A stretch of DNA of 64,000 nt from Planosporangium thailandense (GCF_011947195.1 NZ_JAATVY010000001.1:372001-436000); one strand, 5' to 3'; counted from the stretch's first letter, positions 16,098-25,293 are shown. Numbers and translations are program-made. Notes: generated by a model from the letters alone, not told the origin.

Positions 16098-17348
16098 ATG
16101 GCACGTACGGCATTCGGCCGCCCGCTGCGGAGCGTCGTCTTCGACGTCGCCATCGCGTTCGGCGTCCTCGTGTTCGCGTTCCTTACGGTCATGGCGCAGC
16201 ACGGCAGCTGGGGGCTGGCCCTGATCGGCCTCGCGATGGCGGTCGCCGTGCTGTTCCGACGTACCCGACCCACCGCCGCCGGCGTCGCGGTGGCGGTGCT
16301 CGCCCTGCTCCAGACGCTGTTCGGCGCGAAGGCGCAGGCGTTCGACGTCGCCGTGCTGGTCGCCATGTACAGCGTCGTCAAGTACGCCGACCGGCTGCGC
16401 CACGGCCTCGTCGCCGCCGCCGTCATGCTGGCCGGGATCGTGCTCGACGCGCGGTTCGCGTCCGGATCCCGGTGGGCCACGGTCGTGTTCGAGACGCTGG
16501 TGAGCGGCGCGTTCTGGTTGGTCGCGCTCAACCTGCGCACCCGCCGGCTGTACGTGGTCAGCCTGGAGGAGCGGGCCGCCACCCTCGAGCGGGAGCGCGA
16601 CGCCCTCGCCCGCGCGGCGGTCGCCGAGGAGCGCACCCGGATCGCCCGTGAGCTGCACGACGTCGTCGCGCACAGCCTTGCGGTGATGATCGCCCAGGCC
16701 GACGGCGCGGCGTACACCATCGACCGGGACCCGACGGCGGCCCGCGGGGCGATCGAGGTCGTCGCAGGCACCGGCCGCGAGGCCCTCCAGGAGATGCGCC
16801 GGCTCGTCGGCATCCTGCGGGAGGCCGCGCCGCCCACGGCCCCGGACGGCGTCAACGGAGCCACGATCATCGACGTCGGCCCGGGTGTCGCGGACGGCAT
16901 CGGCACGGACGCCCAGCTGCGGCGCCCCGCGCTGGGTGAGCTGAACGCGCTGCTCGACCGGTCCCGGGTCGCCGGCCTGGTGGTCCGGGACGCGGTGCAC
17001 GGCCGGCCGACCGAGCTGCCGGCCGGCCTGGACCTGACGGTGTACCGGATCGTGCAGGAGTCGCTGACCAACGCGCTCAAGTACGCCGGACCCGGCGCCC
17101 GGGTGGACCTCGTCCTCGACTACTCCAGGGACGGCGAGATCGGGGTGCGGATCGTCGACGACGGCGGCGACGGGGCCGCCGGCACCCCGCCGCCCTCCGG
17201 CGGGCACGGGCTGGTCGGCATGCGTGAGCGCGTGGCCGTGTACGGTGGCTGCTTCCACGCCGGCCCGCGGTTGGCCGGGGGGTGGGAGGTGGCGGTGCGG
17301 CTGCCGCTGCCGTCGAGGCGGCCGGCGCCCCAGGAGGTGACGGCATGA
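16098..17348 (+). CDS. NarL-type sensor histidine kinase
   Basis: A 416-residue membrane kinase: about five N-terminal membrane helices in residues 10-150, a coiled-coil linker (SLEERAATLERERDALARAAV), the HisKA_3 box with phospho-acceptor H187 (RIARELHDVVAHSLAVMI), and an HATPase_c domain (IVQESLTNALKYA, then the G box GHGLVGMRERV). No extracellular sensor domain of note, so it probably senses within the membrane, as cell-envelope sensors do. The stop overlaps the response regulator start. Confidence 0.93.
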   Translation: MARTAFGRPLRSVVFDVAIAFGVLVFAFLTVMAQHGSWGLALIGLAMAVAVLFRRTRPTAAGVAVAVLALLQTLFGAKAQAFDVAVLVAMYSVVKYADRLRHGLVAAAVMLAGIVLDARFASGSRWATVVFETLVSGAFWLVALNLRTRRLYVVSLEERAATLERERDALARAAVAEERTRIARELHDVVAHSLAVMIAQADGAAYTIDRDPTAARGAIEVVAGTGREALQEMRRLVGILREAAPPTAPDGVNGATIIDVGPGVADGIGTDAQLRRPALGELNALLDRSRVAGLVVRDAVHGRPTELPAGLDLTVYRIVQESLTNALKYAGPGARVDLVLDYSRDGEIGVRIVDDGGDGAAGTPPPSGGHGLVGMRERVAVYGGCFHAGPRLAGGWEVAVRLPLPSRRPAPQEVTA

Positions 17349-18034
17349 CGATCCGCGTGGTGATCGTGGACGACCAGGCGTTGGTGCGGGCCGGGTTCAA
17401 GATGGTGCTCGGCTCGCAGGACGACATGGAGGTCGTCGGCGAGGCGATCGACGGCGCGGACGCGCTGCGCGTGCTCGCCCGTACCGAGGCCGACGTCGTC
17501 GTCATGGACATCCGGATGCCCACGATGGACGGCGTGGAGGCGACCCGGCGGCTGTGTCAGGCGGCCGGTGGCCGGTGCCCGCGGGTACTCGTGCTGACCA
17601 CGTTCGACACCGAGGCCGACGCGTTCGCCGCGCTCCAGGCGGGGGCCAGCGGGTTTCTGCTCAAGAACGTGCCGCCCGAGGAGCTGCTGGCCGCCATCCG
17701 GGTGGTCGCCAGCGGCGACGCCGTGGTCGCGCCGGGCATCACCCGCCGGCTGCTCGACCGGTTCGCCGGCCAGCTGTCGGGCGGGCCCCGTACCGACCCC
17801 CGGCTCGACCAGCTCACCGAGCGGGAGCGGGACGTGCTGCTGCTTGTCGCGCAGGGACTGTCCAACGCGGAGATCGGTGCCCGGCTCCACGTCGCCGAGG
17901 CGACCGTCAAGACCCACATCGGCAAGATCCTGGGGAAGCTGGGGCTGCGTGACCGGGTACAGGCGGTGGTCCTCGCGTACGAGACGGGCCTGGTGACCCC
18001 GGGCACCGCCGACCTTCTACGACCTGGGTCGTAG
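17345..18034 (+). CDS. NarL/LuxR-family response regulator
   Basis: The 229-residue protein has a receiver domain with phospho-acceptor D55 (VVVMDIRMPTMDGVEA) and K in GFLLKNVPPEEL, and a C-terminal LuxR helix-turn-helix (LTERERDVLLLVAQGLSNAEIGARLHVAEATVKTHIGKILGKL). It partners the kinase upstream through an ATGA overlap. Two palindromes over its stop codon and just beyond precede an ABC transporter operon, the probable target, which follows the common layout of kinase-regulator-exporter modules. Confidence 0.94.
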   Translation: MTIRVVIVDDQALVRAGFKMVLGSQDDMEVVGEAIDGADALRVLARTEADVVVMDIRMPTMDGVEATRRLCQAAGGRCPRVLVLTTFDTEADAFAALQAGASGFLLKNVPPEELLAAIRVVASGDAVVAPGITRRLLDRFAGQLSGGPRTDPRLDQLTERERDVLLLVAQGLSNAEIGARLHVAEATVKTHIGKILGKLGLRDRVQAVVLAYETGLVTPGTADLLRPGS

Positions 18035-18047
18035 GGGTAGCTCCCTA
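18017..18047 (+). promoter_or_regulatory. Two palindromes between the response regulator and the ABC operon
   Basis: CTACGACC-TG-GGTCGTAG (18017-18034) is a perfect 8-bp inverted repeat that ends at the regulator's stop codon. It is followed by TAGGG-N6-CCCTA (18032-18047). Adjacent dyads of this size suit a NarL-type dimer. They sit 110-140 bp before the ABC ATPase start. Confidence 0.55.
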
Positions 18048-18158
18048 GGCGTGCGACCTGCGGGCGAGACAGGTCGAGAGCTGCGGTGGAGATCGACAGG
18101 CACGACTGCGCCGTAGCGTCGGTACCTGTCAGCAACCGCTATTGAGCAGGGAGTACCC

Positions 18159-18938
18159 GTGTCCGCCGTCTCGCCGCCGCACGTCCGCACCAGCACCGCC
18201 GTCGCCGCCCGCGGCCTCACCAAGGTCTACGGTCACGGGGATGCCGCCGTGACCGCGCTGGACGCGGTGGACGCCGACTTCGCCGCCGGTCGGTTCACCG
18301 CGATCATGGGCCCGTCGGGCTCCGGCAAGTCCACGTTGATGCACTGCCTGGCCGGCCTGGACCGGGCGGACGCCGGCTCGGTACACATCGGTGACGCCGA
18401 CGTCACCAGGCTCGACGACAAGCGCCTGGCGCTGCTGCGCCGCGATCACGTCGGCTTCGTGTTCCAGCGGTTCAACCTGCTGCCGGCGCTGTCGGCGGCT
18501 GAGAACATCCTGCTGCCGCTGGCGATCGCCGGGCGAAAGCCGGACCCGGCGTGGTACCAGCAGATCGTCACGGCCGTCGGCCTGCGCGACCGGCTGTCCC
18601 ACAAGCCGAGCCAGCTCTCCGGCGGCCAGCAGCAGCGGGTGGCGCTCGCGCGGGCGCTGGTGACCCGGCCGTGGGTGGTGTTCGCCGACGAGCCGACCGG
18701 CAACCTCGACTCGCGCTCCAGCACGGAGGTGCTGCGGCTGTTGCGCGACGCGGTCGACGGCCTCGGCCAAACGGTGATCATGGTGACGCACGATCCGGTG
18801 GCCGCGGCCCGGGCCGACCGGGTGGTGTTCCTCGCCGACGGCCGGGTGGTCCGCGACCTCTTCGAGCCGACCGCCGAGACGGTGCTCGACGTCATGGCCG
18901 GCCTCGACGTTCCCGCTGCCGCGGTCTCGGGTCGGTGA
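18159..18938 (+). CDS. MacB/LolD-type ABC transporter ATP-binding protein
   Basis: A 259-residue ATPase with Walker A ([19 protein letters not shown]), Q loop ([21 protein letters not shown]), signature ([15 protein letters not shown]), Walker B ([16 protein letters not shown]) and H loop (VMVTHDP). The FQ-FNLLP and EPTGNLD patterns are specific to the MacB/LolD/FtsE-like class that works with FtsX-type permeases. GTG 18159 follows GCAGGGAG. It should work with the adjacent 828-residue permease in mechanotransmission or peptide-antibiotic defence, probably under the two-component system upstream. Confidence 0.92.
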   Translation: MSAVSPPHVRTSTAVAARGLTKVYGHGDAAVTALDAVDADFAAGRFTAIMGPSGSGKSTLMHCLAGLDRADAGSVHIGDADVTRLDDKRLALLRRDHVGFVFQRFNLLPALSAAENILLPLAIAGRKPDPAWYQQIVTAVGLRDRLSHKPSQLSGGQQQRVALARALVTRPWVVFADEPTGNLDSRSSTEVLRLLRDAVDGLGQTVIMVTHDPVAAARADRVVFLADGRVVRDLFEPTAETVLDVMAGLDVPAAAVSGR

Positions 18939-18944
18939 CTTCGG

Positions 18945-21431
18945 ATGCTGAAGCTGACGCTCGCGTCGCTGCGGGCGCACGCGCTGCGCCTGGTGCTGTC
19001 GTCGCTGGCCATCGTGCTCGGCGTCGCGTTCATCGCCGGCACCCTCATGGTGACCGACGGCATGCGGGCCGCCTCGTACGCCAAGGCCGGCACGTTCGAC
19101 CGCCACACCGACGCCGCCGTCTACCCCGCCGGCCAATCGGTCATGGACGAGGCGACGCTCTCCCGCGTACGCGCCACCAATGGGGTACGGGCCGCCGAGG
19201 GTGAGGTCAGCGGCTCCGGTGGCGTACTCGGCAGCAACGGCCGGCCGGTTCTCGGCTACGCCGTGGTCGAGAGCATCCCGGTCGACCCGGCCCTCCAGTC
19301 GTACCGGGTGGCCCGGGGCCGGCTGCCGATGCGGGCCGGCGAGGCGGTGCTCGACACCCGTACCGTCGACAAGCAGCATTTCACGCTCGGATCGGCCGTC
19401 CGGATCGGCGGCGGTGACCGCCCGGCCGCCGGGTACACGCTGGTCGGCGTGGTCGACGTGGCAGGGACGTCAAAGGACGTCGGTGGCCCGTTCATCGGCC
19501 TCGTCGCCGCCGACGCGCTCGGCGTGACCGGTGCGAAGGGGTACGACCGGATCGTCGTCGCCGGCAGCCCCGGCGTCTCCCGGGACGCCCTCGCGAAGCG
19601 GGTCGCGGTGGCGGTCGGAGCGGGCCTGACCGTCAAGACCCACCAGCAGGTGCTCGACGCCAACCTCAAGGACGCGGTACGCAACGTCGCACAGTTCAAC
19701 ACGGTGCTGCTCATGTTCGCCGCGATCTCGGTCCTCGTCGCCGCGTTCGTCATCGCGAACACCTTCACCATCGTGCTGGCCCAGCGGGCCCGCGAGACCG
19801 CGCTGCTGCGTCTGGTCGGCGCGACGCGCGGGCAGGCGTTCCGGTCGGTGCTGCTGGAGTCGGTCGCGGTGGGGCTGTTCGCCTCGCTCGCCGGCGTGGC
19901 GGTGGGCGCGGCCACCGCGATGGGCATGCAGGCGCTGCTGCGCACGATGGGGCAGCCGATGGAGGGCGGGCCCGTGCTCACCCTTTCCACCGTGGTGCTG
20001 TCGGTCGGAATCGGCACGGTCGTCACGGTCGGCGCCGCGGTCGTTCCCGCCTGGCGCGGCACCCGCGTGCCGCCCGTTGCCGCGCTGTCCGACGCGGCCG
20101 TGGAGATGGCCCGGCCTCCTGCTCGGGTGCGACTGGGCGCCGGCGCGGTGAGCCTGGCGGCGGGTGCGGCGGCGATCGGGTACGCCGGCAAGGCCACCAG
20201 CATCGCGGTCGTCGGCGCGGGTGCGGTGTTCACGTTCACCGGCGTCGTGCTGTTCGGACCGGTGCTGGTCCCGGCGCTGGTACGGGTGCTCGGCTGGCCG
20301 CTGCGGCGGGTACTCGGCGCGACGGCGGCCATCGCCGTCTCCAACGCCGTGCGCAACCCGCGGCGGATCGCGGCCACCGCCACCGCGCTGGTCATCGGGA
20401 TCGGTCTGGTGTCGTCGTTCGTGGTCAGCGCGCAGAGCGCGAAGGCCGGCATCGAGCGCAGCGTCGACCGGAAGGTCGGCGCGGACTACCTGGTGGTCGG
20501 GGTCGGTACGGCGTTGCCCGCGCCGCTGGTGGACGACCTGCGGCACCGCCGCGAGTTCGGCCTGGTGTACCTGCCGCGGCAGACGGTCACCGACGGTGTC
20601 GAGGTCACCTCGGCGCACCCGGCGCTGGTCGGCGGCGACCTCAAGCGGGTGGTCGAGGGTGACGTGCGCGCGCTGGGCGCCGGCACGGCGCTGGTGTACG
20701 GGCCGCTGGCGCGCGCCAGGGGGCTGCACGTCGGCTCGACGGCGACGGTGGCCGGCCGGGCGTTCCGCGTCGTCGCCGTCGTGGAGGGCACGACCGGGCC
20801 GACCGACCCGATCGAGAACGTGCCGCCCGGGTACCGGATCGCGCTGTCGGACGCCGATTTCTCGGCGGCGTTCCCGGACGTGCCGGCCGTGACCGCGGCG
20901 GTGAACCCGGCGGCCGGGGTGTCCCGGCAGCGGGCCCAGGACGCCCTCGACTCGATCGTCGCGAAGTACCCGACCGCGAACGTGATGGACCGCGCCGCCT
21001 ACAAGAAGATGCTGACCGGAACGGTGGACATGCTGCTCGCCTTCGTCACGGCGCTGCTGGGCCTCGCGGTGGTCATCGCCCTGGTCGGGGTGGCCAACAC
21101 CCTGACGCTGTCGGTGGTGGAGCGCACCCGGGAGAACGGGGTGCTGCGGGCGGTCGGTATGACCGCCGGGCGGATGCGCGCGATGCTCGCCGTCGAGGCG
21201 GTGTTGATGGCGCTGGTCGGCGCGGTGCTCGGGGTCGGCCTCGGTACCGCGGTGAGCGCCGCGGCGATGAACTTCCTCAACGGCATGGGCGGCGAGTTCA
21301 CCGTCGCCGTGCCCTGGGGGCGGCTGGGCCTCATCCTCGGTGTCGCGGCCGTGGCGGCGCTCGCCGCGTCGGTGCTGCCGGCCAGGCGCGCGGTACGACG
21401 CCCGGTGGTCGAGGCGCTCGGCGTCGAGTAG
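18945..21431 (+). CDS. FtsX-like (MacB-type) ABC transporter permease
   Basis: An 828-residue permease with two FtsX domains. Helix 1 is [23 protein letters not shown], followed by a large extracellular domain; three helices cover about residues 255-380 (with [20 protein letters not shown] between them); a second half has a helix near 480 and a final three-helix block ([48 protein letters not shown]). Such permeases usually do not form a transport channel but transmit ATP-driven movement across the membrane. The start is 6 bp after the ATPase gene. Confidence 0.92.
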   Translation: MLKLTLASLRAHALRLVLSSLAIVLGVAFIAGTLMVTDGMRAASYAKAGTFDRHTDAAVYPAGQSVMDEATLSRVRATNGVRAAEGEVSGSGGVLGSNGRPVLGYAVVESIPVDPALQSYRVARGRLPMRAGEAVLDTRTVDKQHFTLGSAVRIGGGDRPAAGYTLVGVVDVAGTSKDVGGPFIGLVAADALGVTGAKGYDRIVVAGSPGVSRDALAKRVAVAVGAGLTVKTHQQVLDANLKDAVRNVAQFNTVLLMFAAISVLVAAFVIANTFTIVLAQRARETALLRLVGATRGQAFRSVLLESVAVGLFASLAGVAVGAATAMGMQALLRTMGQPMEGGPVLTLSTVVLSVGIGTVVTVGAAVVPAWRGTRVPPVAALSDAAVEMARPPARVRLGAGAVSLAAGAAAIGYAGKATSIAVVGAGAVFTFTGVVLFGPVLVPALVRVLGWPLRRVLGATAAIAVSNAVRNPRRIAATATALVIGIGLVSSFVVSAQSAKAGIERSVDRKVGADYLVVGVGTALPAPLVDDLRHRREFGLVYLPRQTVTDGVEVTSAHPALVGGDLKRVVEGDVRALGAGTALVYGPLARARGLHVGSTATVAGRAFRVVAVVEGTTGPTDPIENVPPGYRIALSDADFSAAFPDVPAVTAAVNPAAGVSRQRAQDALDSIVAKYPTANVMDRAAYKKMLTGTVDMLLAFVTALLGLAVVIALVGVANTLTLSVVERTRENGVLRAVGMTAGRMRAMLAVEAVLMALVGAVLGVGLGTAVSAAAMNFLNGMGGEFTVAVPWGRLGLILGVAAVAALAASVLPARRAVRRPVVEALGVE

Positions 21432-21434
21432 TGG

Positions 21435-21494
21435 CGGCGGAGTCCGCCCGGGCAGTGCCGGAGTCCGCCCGGCGGTACCGGGCGGACTCCGCCG
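21435..21494 (+). terminator. Long hairpin with a third repeat copy after the ABC operon
   Basis: CGGCGGAGTCCGCCCGG (21435-21451) pairs perfectly with 21478-21494. A direct copy of the left arm's core, CCGGAGTCCGCCCGG, lies in the loop (21458-21472), so alternative hairpins can form. It starts four bases after the permease stop. Confidence 0.65.
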
Positions 21495-21523
21495 CGTTAC
21501 CCGGATCACGGGGAAGGGGGACT

Positions 21524-21551
21524 TTGACTTCGCCGCAGAGTCGGCTAACCT
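21524..21551 (+). promoter_or_regulatory. Promoter of the SigB/F-type sigma gene
   Basis: TTGACT (21524-21529) and TAACCT (21546-21551) are spaced by 16 bp. A start near 21558 would give a leader of about 200 bases before the start codon. Confidence 0.55.
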
Positions 21552-21562
21552 GACGACAACGC

Positions 21563-21580
21563 ATCCACCGAACGGTGGAT
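21563..21580 (+). promoter_or_regulatory. 18-bp palindrome just downstream of the predicted transcription start
   Basis: ATCCACCG-AA-CGGTGGAT is a perfect inverted repeat. Its position at about +5 to +22 suits a repressor site, or a hairpin at the 5' end of the mRNA. Confidence 0.45.
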
Positions 21581-21696
21581 ACGGGCCGAGATGTTCGGTG
21601 TACGTCGTCAAGAAGCGGCGGTCGTCACCAGCGAAACCATCTTGCGCCCGGCACTCAAGCAACGGGTGTCGAGCGACGTTAGCTCCCTGGTCGGGT

Positions 21697-21724
21697 GCTG
21701 CCCGCACGTGTCTTCGTGCGCAGC
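21697..21724 (+). promoter_or_regulatory. Leader hairpin upstream of the sigma factor start
   Basis: CGCACG (21703-21708) pairs with CGTGCG (21715-21720) around TGTCTT, extended by GCTG/CAGC outside a two-base bulge. It ends 35 bp before the start codon, in an otherwise gene-free 5' leader. Confidence 0.4.
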
Positions 21725-21759
21725 GCCGGCCGCGACCTGACATGAGAAGGATGACGCTG

Positions 21760-22647
21760 ATGACTACCTCCCTGGACCACAGCACCCGTCTTGACGACGA
21801 TCTCGCCACCGCCGAGGTCGACACCCCGGTGACCGTCACCACCGAGTCCGAGCCCGCCGCCACGCCGACCCGGGCGGCCAAGCAAGCCGACGTCGCCGCC
21901 AAGGCCCTCATCGCGGCTCTCGCCGACCTTCCCGCTGACAGCCCCGACCGTCCGCGCGTCCGGCAGCGGTTGATCGAGGCGTACCTCCCGCTCGCCGAGC
22001 ACCTCGCCCGCCGTTTCCGCAACCGTGGCGAGCCGCTCGACGACCTGGTGCAGGTGGCGTGCCTGGCGCTGGTGAAGTCCGTGGACGGCTACGACCACTC
22101 CCGGGGCGCCGCGTTCACCAGCTACGCGATCCCGATGATCCTCGGTGAGCTCAAGCGCCACTTCCGTGACAAGGGCTGGAATGTCCGGGTGCCGCGTCGG
22201 CTCCAGGAGCTGCGCCTCGACATCGGCAAGGCGAGCGGGGACCTGGCCCAGCGGCTGGGCCACTCGCCGACCGTCGCGGAGCTCGCCGAGCACCTCAGCG
22301 TCGGTGAGGACGACATCATCGAGGCGATGGAGTCGGGTCACGCCTACCGGGCGCTGTCCCTGCACGCGCCGGTGGCCGGCGACGAGTCCGGCACCGAGCT
22401 GGCCGACATGCTCGGCGACGTCGACCCCGACATGGAGAACGTGGAGAACCGCGAGGCGCTGCGTCCGCTGATCGCCAAGCTCCCGCAGCGCGAGCAGCGC
22501 ATCATCGTGATGCGGTTCTTCGGCAACATGACGCAGTCGCAGATCGCCGCGGAGATGGGGATCTCCCAGATGCACGTGTCGCGACTGCTCGCGCACGCGA
22601 TGAGCGTGCTGCGCGACGGTCTCGTCGCCGACGCCCGTCGCTTCTGA
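21760..22647 (+). CDS. SigB/SigF-family (group 3) RNA polymerase sigma factor
   Basis: A 295-residue sigma factor with region 2 (IEAYLPLAEHLARRFRNRGEPLDDLVQVACLALVKSVDGYDHSRGAAFTSYAIPMILGELKRHFRD), region 3 (RVPRRLQELRLDIGKASGDLAQRLG) and region 4 (LPQREQRIIVMRFFGNMTQSQIAAEMGISQMHVSRLL). The LGELKRHFRDK stretch is typical of the SigB/SigF/SigG stress-response group of actinomycetes. I choose ATG 21760 because AGAAGG lies nine bases before it; in-frame ATGs at 21742 and 21751 are alternatives. No anti-sigma or anti-anti-sigma gene is adjacent, so partner control must act in trans. Confidence 0.93.
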   Translation: MTTSLDHSTRLDDDLATAEVDTPVTVTTESEPAATPTRAAKQADVAAKALIAALADLPADSPDRPRVRQRLIEAYLPLAEHLARRFRNRGEPLDDLVQVACLALVKSVDGYDHSRGAAFTSYAIPMILGELKRHFRDKGWNVRVPRRLQELRLDIGKASGDLAQRLGHSPTVAELAEHLSVGEDDIIEAMESGHAYRALSLHAPVAGDESGTELADMLGDVDPDMENVENREALRPLIAKLPQREQRIIVMRFFGNMTQSQIAAEMGISQMHVSRLLAHAMSVLRDGLVADARRF

Positions 22648-22655
22648 CGCGTCCA

Positions 22656-22713
22656 ACGGGTACGCCCCGCCTCTCCGGTCCGCCTGCGGTCCGGTCAGGC
22701 GGGGCGTACCCGT
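22656..22713 (+). terminator. Perfect 17-bp hairpin terminator after the sigma gene
   Basis: ACGGGTACGCCCCGCCT (22656-22672) pairs perfectly with 22697-22713. The 24-base loop is itself partly self-complementary. It starts 8 bp after the stop codon. Confidence 0.75.
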
Positions 22714-22735
22714 GTGCGCGGCGCGCCGCACGGAC

Positions 22736-22765
22736 TTGACTGGTAGGAAATCTCCTACCTATTCT
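22736..22765 (+). promoter_or_regulatory. ArsR-type operator inside the promoter spacer
   Basis: TTGACT (22736-22741) and TATTCT (22760-22765) flank GGTAGGA-AATC-TCCTACC (22742-22759), a perfect inverted repeat filling the spacer exactly. Transcription would start at or within a base or two of the GTG at 22772, giving a leaderless mRNA. Confidence 0.7.
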
Positions 22766-22771
22766 GCTGGT

Positions 22772-23116
22772 GTGACCAGGAACGCTGCGGCCGGCAGCGC
22801 CGCGACCGACGTGTTCGCCGCACTGGCCAACCCGACCCGCCGCGAGCTGCTACGGCTGCTGCTCGAGGAGGGGCCGCAGCCGGTGCAGCGGCTCGCGTCC
22901 CATTTCGACATGGCCCGGCCGAGCGTGTCCGAGCATCTCAAGGTGCTGCGGGACGCCGGTCTGATCAGCGAGCACAGGAGCGGGCGCGAGCGGCACTACC
23001 GGCTCGAGGCGGCGCCGCTGCGCCGGGTGCGGGACTGGCTCACACCGTACGAGCGCTTCTGGCGGGAGAAGCTCGCCAACCTGCGCGACCTGCTCGATGA
23101 GGAGGAGCCGTCGTGA
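22772..23116 (+). CDS. ArsR-family winged-helix repressor
   Basis: A 114-residue regulator with DVFAALANPTRRELLRLLLEEGPQPVQRLASHFDMARPSVSEHLKVLRDAGLISEHRSGRERHYRLEAAPLRRV, the ArsR winged helix in its SRPBCC-associated form. It has no ELCVCD metal box and no other cysteines, so it is not a metal sensor of the classical kind. The palindrome lying in its own promoter predicts autorepression. The stop overlaps the SRPBCC gene, a pairing common in actinomycetes in which the SRPBCC protein may bind or process the effector. Confidence 0.9.
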   Translation: MTRNAAAGSAATDVFAALANPTRRELLRLLLEEGPQPVQRLASHFDMARPSVSEHLKVLRDAGLISEHRSGRERHYRLEAAPLRRVRDWLTPYERFWREKLANLRDLLDEEEPS

Positions 23117-23559
23117 CCGACCGGCAGTCGATCCGGGCCGACCAGTACCTGGCCCATTCCCCGGCGCGCGTCTGGCGGGCGCTCACCGACCCGCAGCTGA
23201 TGGCCAGCTGGCTCATGCCCAACGACTTCAAGCCGGACGTGGGCCACCGGTTCACGTTCCACACCACGCCGATGCCGAAGGTGGGCTTCGACGGGATCGT
23301 CCACTGTGAGGTCCTCGCCGTCGAACCGGAGCGGATGCTGCGCATCAGCTGGGTCGGCGGCAACCTCGACACGACGGTCACCTGGACGCTCGTACCCGAA
23401 GGTCGCGGCACCCGGCTGTTCGTCGAGCACGCGGGCTTCGACCTCGATGACGCGGCGCAGACGTTCGCCTTCCAGGGGATGGGCAACGGCTGGCGGACCG
23501 GGATCTTCCGTGCGCTCGACAAGATCCTGGACGAGGCCGGCGCGCATCACCCACGGTGA
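23113..23559 (+). CDS. SRPBCC/AHSA1-domain protein
   Basis: A 148-residue AHSA1-like protein: SPARVWRALTDPQLMASWLMPNDF at the start, FDGIVHCEVLAVEPERMLRISWVGG in the middle and a C-terminal helix GNGWRTGIFRALDKIL. The fold forms a hydrophobic ligand cavity. GTG 23113 overlaps the ArsR stop, so it is co-translated with that repressor and likely part of the same small-molecule response. Confidence 0.9.
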   Translation: MTDRQSIRADQYLAHSPARVWRALTDPQLMASWLMPNDFKPDVGHRFTFHTTPMPKVGFDGIVHCEVLAVEPERMLRISWVGGNLDTTVTWTLVPEGRGTRLFVEHAGFDLDDAAQTFAFQGMGNGWRTGIFRALDKILDEAGAHHPR

Positions 23560-23563
23560 GGGA

Positions 23564-23725
23564 TCAGCGCCGCCCTGCCACGGCCGCGTGGTGCTGACTC
23601 ATCTGGTCGATGTACTTGACGACAAGGTGGAGCGGCGGGAACCAGCGGGATGTGATCTTGAAGATCAACCAGCCCACCAGCAGCCCGATTAGCTCGGCCA
23701 GGGCGACCGCGCCGAAGCTCCACAT
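23564..23725 (-). CDS. Small membrane protein, 53 residues
   Basis: A short reading frame on the minus strand starts at ATG 23725 after GGTGAG and reads MWSFGAVALAELIGLLVGWL, then IFKITSRWFPPLHLVVKY, with a polar His-rich tail ending AVAGRR. One membrane helix (about residues 4-23) followed by an amphipathic basic segment is a coherent small-protein design. It is convergent with the SRPBCC gene, four bases from its stop, and shares the upstream gap with the L,D-transpeptidase gene. Function unknown; it could be non-coding. Confidence 0.5.
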   Translation of the reverse strand: MWSFGAVALAELIGLLVGWLIFKITSRWFPPLHLVVKYIDQMSQHHAAVAGRR

Positions 23726-23957
23726 GTCTCACCAACTCCCTCGTCTCCCAGGCCGGATCTCGTACGCGCGGGTCTCGCCGGTCGCAACCTTGCCGGATTC
23801 GACCAGTTCGAACCCGCACAGTGGAGGGTTTCCCCCCGACCGCTAAAACGGCCCGACTTCCCCCGACATATGGCGCACCGGACGCATACCCCCACCGAGT
23901 CTGGGGAGGCATACGACCCCCGCCGAATGGGGGACGACAGATGGGGGAAGGAGCAGG

Positions 23958-25226
23958 ATGACAGGATCACCGGGTCGTGAGCCGTGTCATTCCGGAGGCG
24001 CGGCCCGAGGCTCACGGGCTGCGCGGACCATCGGTCTCGCGGCGGTCACACTGAGCCTCGCGGTGACCGCCGCCTGCACCGATGCGTCTTCGGTGAGTAC
24101 GGACGCGGCGGCTAAGGGCAAGGCCGGCCAGCAGGCGAAGCAGGCGCCCGCCATCGTGCTCTCGACGGCGGCCAACGCCGCGTCGGCTCCCGCCGACGTC
24201 GTCACCGTGACGACCGTGTCCGCGGTCCTGGACACGGTCACGCTGACCGACGCGCAGAACAATGCGGTGGCCGGAGCGTTCGACGCCGGCAAGCGCTCCT
24301 GGCACAGCACCGCTCCGCTCGATTACGGCAGCCAGTACAAGCTCACCGCCACCGGTGTCGGTCCGCACAAGCGGCGCCTGACGCAGAGCAGCACGTTCAC
24401 CACGGTGAACCCGGGCAAGCTGGCCACACCGACTCTGAAGGCCAACAGGTTCATGGACCTGAGCGGGCAGCAGACGTACGGGGTGGGTCAGCCGGTCATC
24501 GTCGACTTCAGCGAGCCGGTTACCGACAAGGCGGCGGCCGAGAAGGCACTCCAGGTCGTCACGGAGCCCCACGTCGACGGCGCCTGGCACTGGTTCAACG
24601 ACCAGGAGGTGCACTGGCGGCCGCCGGAGTACTGGAAGCCGGGCACCAAAGTGACCGTCAGCACCAACGTCCACGGCAAGAACCTCGGCGGTGGCGTGTA
24701 CGGGGACAAGGACACCTCCTACGCGTTCACCATCGGACAGTCCAAGATCGCCATCGCTGACGACAAGACGTACCAGATCCAGGTGTTCATCGACGGCAAG
24801 CTGGTCAAGGAAGTTCCGACCGCGATGGGCCTGCACGAGCAGATCGGCGACATCGACCTGCGTACCCGCAGCGGCCCGCACGTCGTGCTCGGCACCGAGC
24901 GGGAGACCCGCATGACCTCGGCGAGCTTCGGGCTGACCGGAGCGATGGGCTACGACGCGATGGTGGAGTGGACCACCCACATCTCCTACGAGGGTGAGTA
25001 CATCCACGCCGCGCCGTGGAGCGAGGCCCAGCAGGGCAACAGCGACGCCTCGCACGGCTGCCTCAACGTCAACACCGACAACGCGATCTGGTTCGTGCAG
25101 AACTTCGGTCCCGGCGACGTCGTGGACGTGCGCAACACGGGGCTTCCGCTCCAGCCCACCGACGGCCTGCTGGACTGGACCTTCAGCTGGCCGGACTGGG
25201 TCAAGGGCAGCGCGGCCCAGCACTAG
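23958..25226 (+). CDS. L,D-transpeptidase lipoprotein (YkuD)
   Basis: A 422-residue cell-wall enzyme that makes 3-3 crosslinks in peptidoglycan. A lipobox (TAAC, near residue 40) follows the hydrophobic signal. Two Ig-like domains come next, with the second having the sequence TYGVGQPVIVDFSEPV of actinomycete Ldts. The YkuD catalytic domain follows, with H350 and the nucleophile C368 in SDASHGCLNVN. The C-terminal Trp-rich tail (LDWTFSWPDWVKG) also matches the mycobacterial LdtMt2 group. ATG 23958 follows GAAGGAGCAGG. It stands alone with a hairpin terminator after it. Confidence 0.93.
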   Translation: MTGSPGREPCHSGGAARGSRAARTIGLAAVTLSLAVTAACTDASSVSTDAAAKGKAGQQAKQAPAIVLSTAANAASAPADVVTVTTVSAVLDTVTLTDAQNNAVAGAFDAGKRSWHSTAPLDYGSQYKLTATGVGPHKRRLTQSSTFTTVNPGKLATPTLKANRFMDLSGQQTYGVGQPVIVDFSEPVTDKAAAEKALQVVTEPHVDGAWHWFNDQEVHWRPPEYWKPGTKVTVSTNVHGKNLGGGVYGDKDTSYAFTIGQSKIAIADDKTYQIQVFIDGKLVKEVPTAMGLHEQIGDIDLRTRSGPHVVLGTERETRMTSASFGLTGAMGYDAMVEWTTHISYEGEYIHAAPWSEAQQGNSDASHGCLNVNTDNAIWFVQNFGPGDVVDVRNTGLPLQPTDGLLDWTFSWPDWVKGSAAQH

Positions 25227-25262
25227 GGGGTCCCGCGGGCGGACAGGCAACGAGATCGATGA

Positions 25263-25293
25263 ACAGCCGCGCGCCGTCAGGTCGCGCGGCTGT
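25263..25293 (+). terminator. Hairpin after the L,D-transpeptidase gene
   Basis: ACAGCCGCGCG (25263-25273) pairs perfectly with CGCGCGGCTGT (25283-25293) around a 9-base loop, 37 bp after the stop. Confidence 0.65.
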
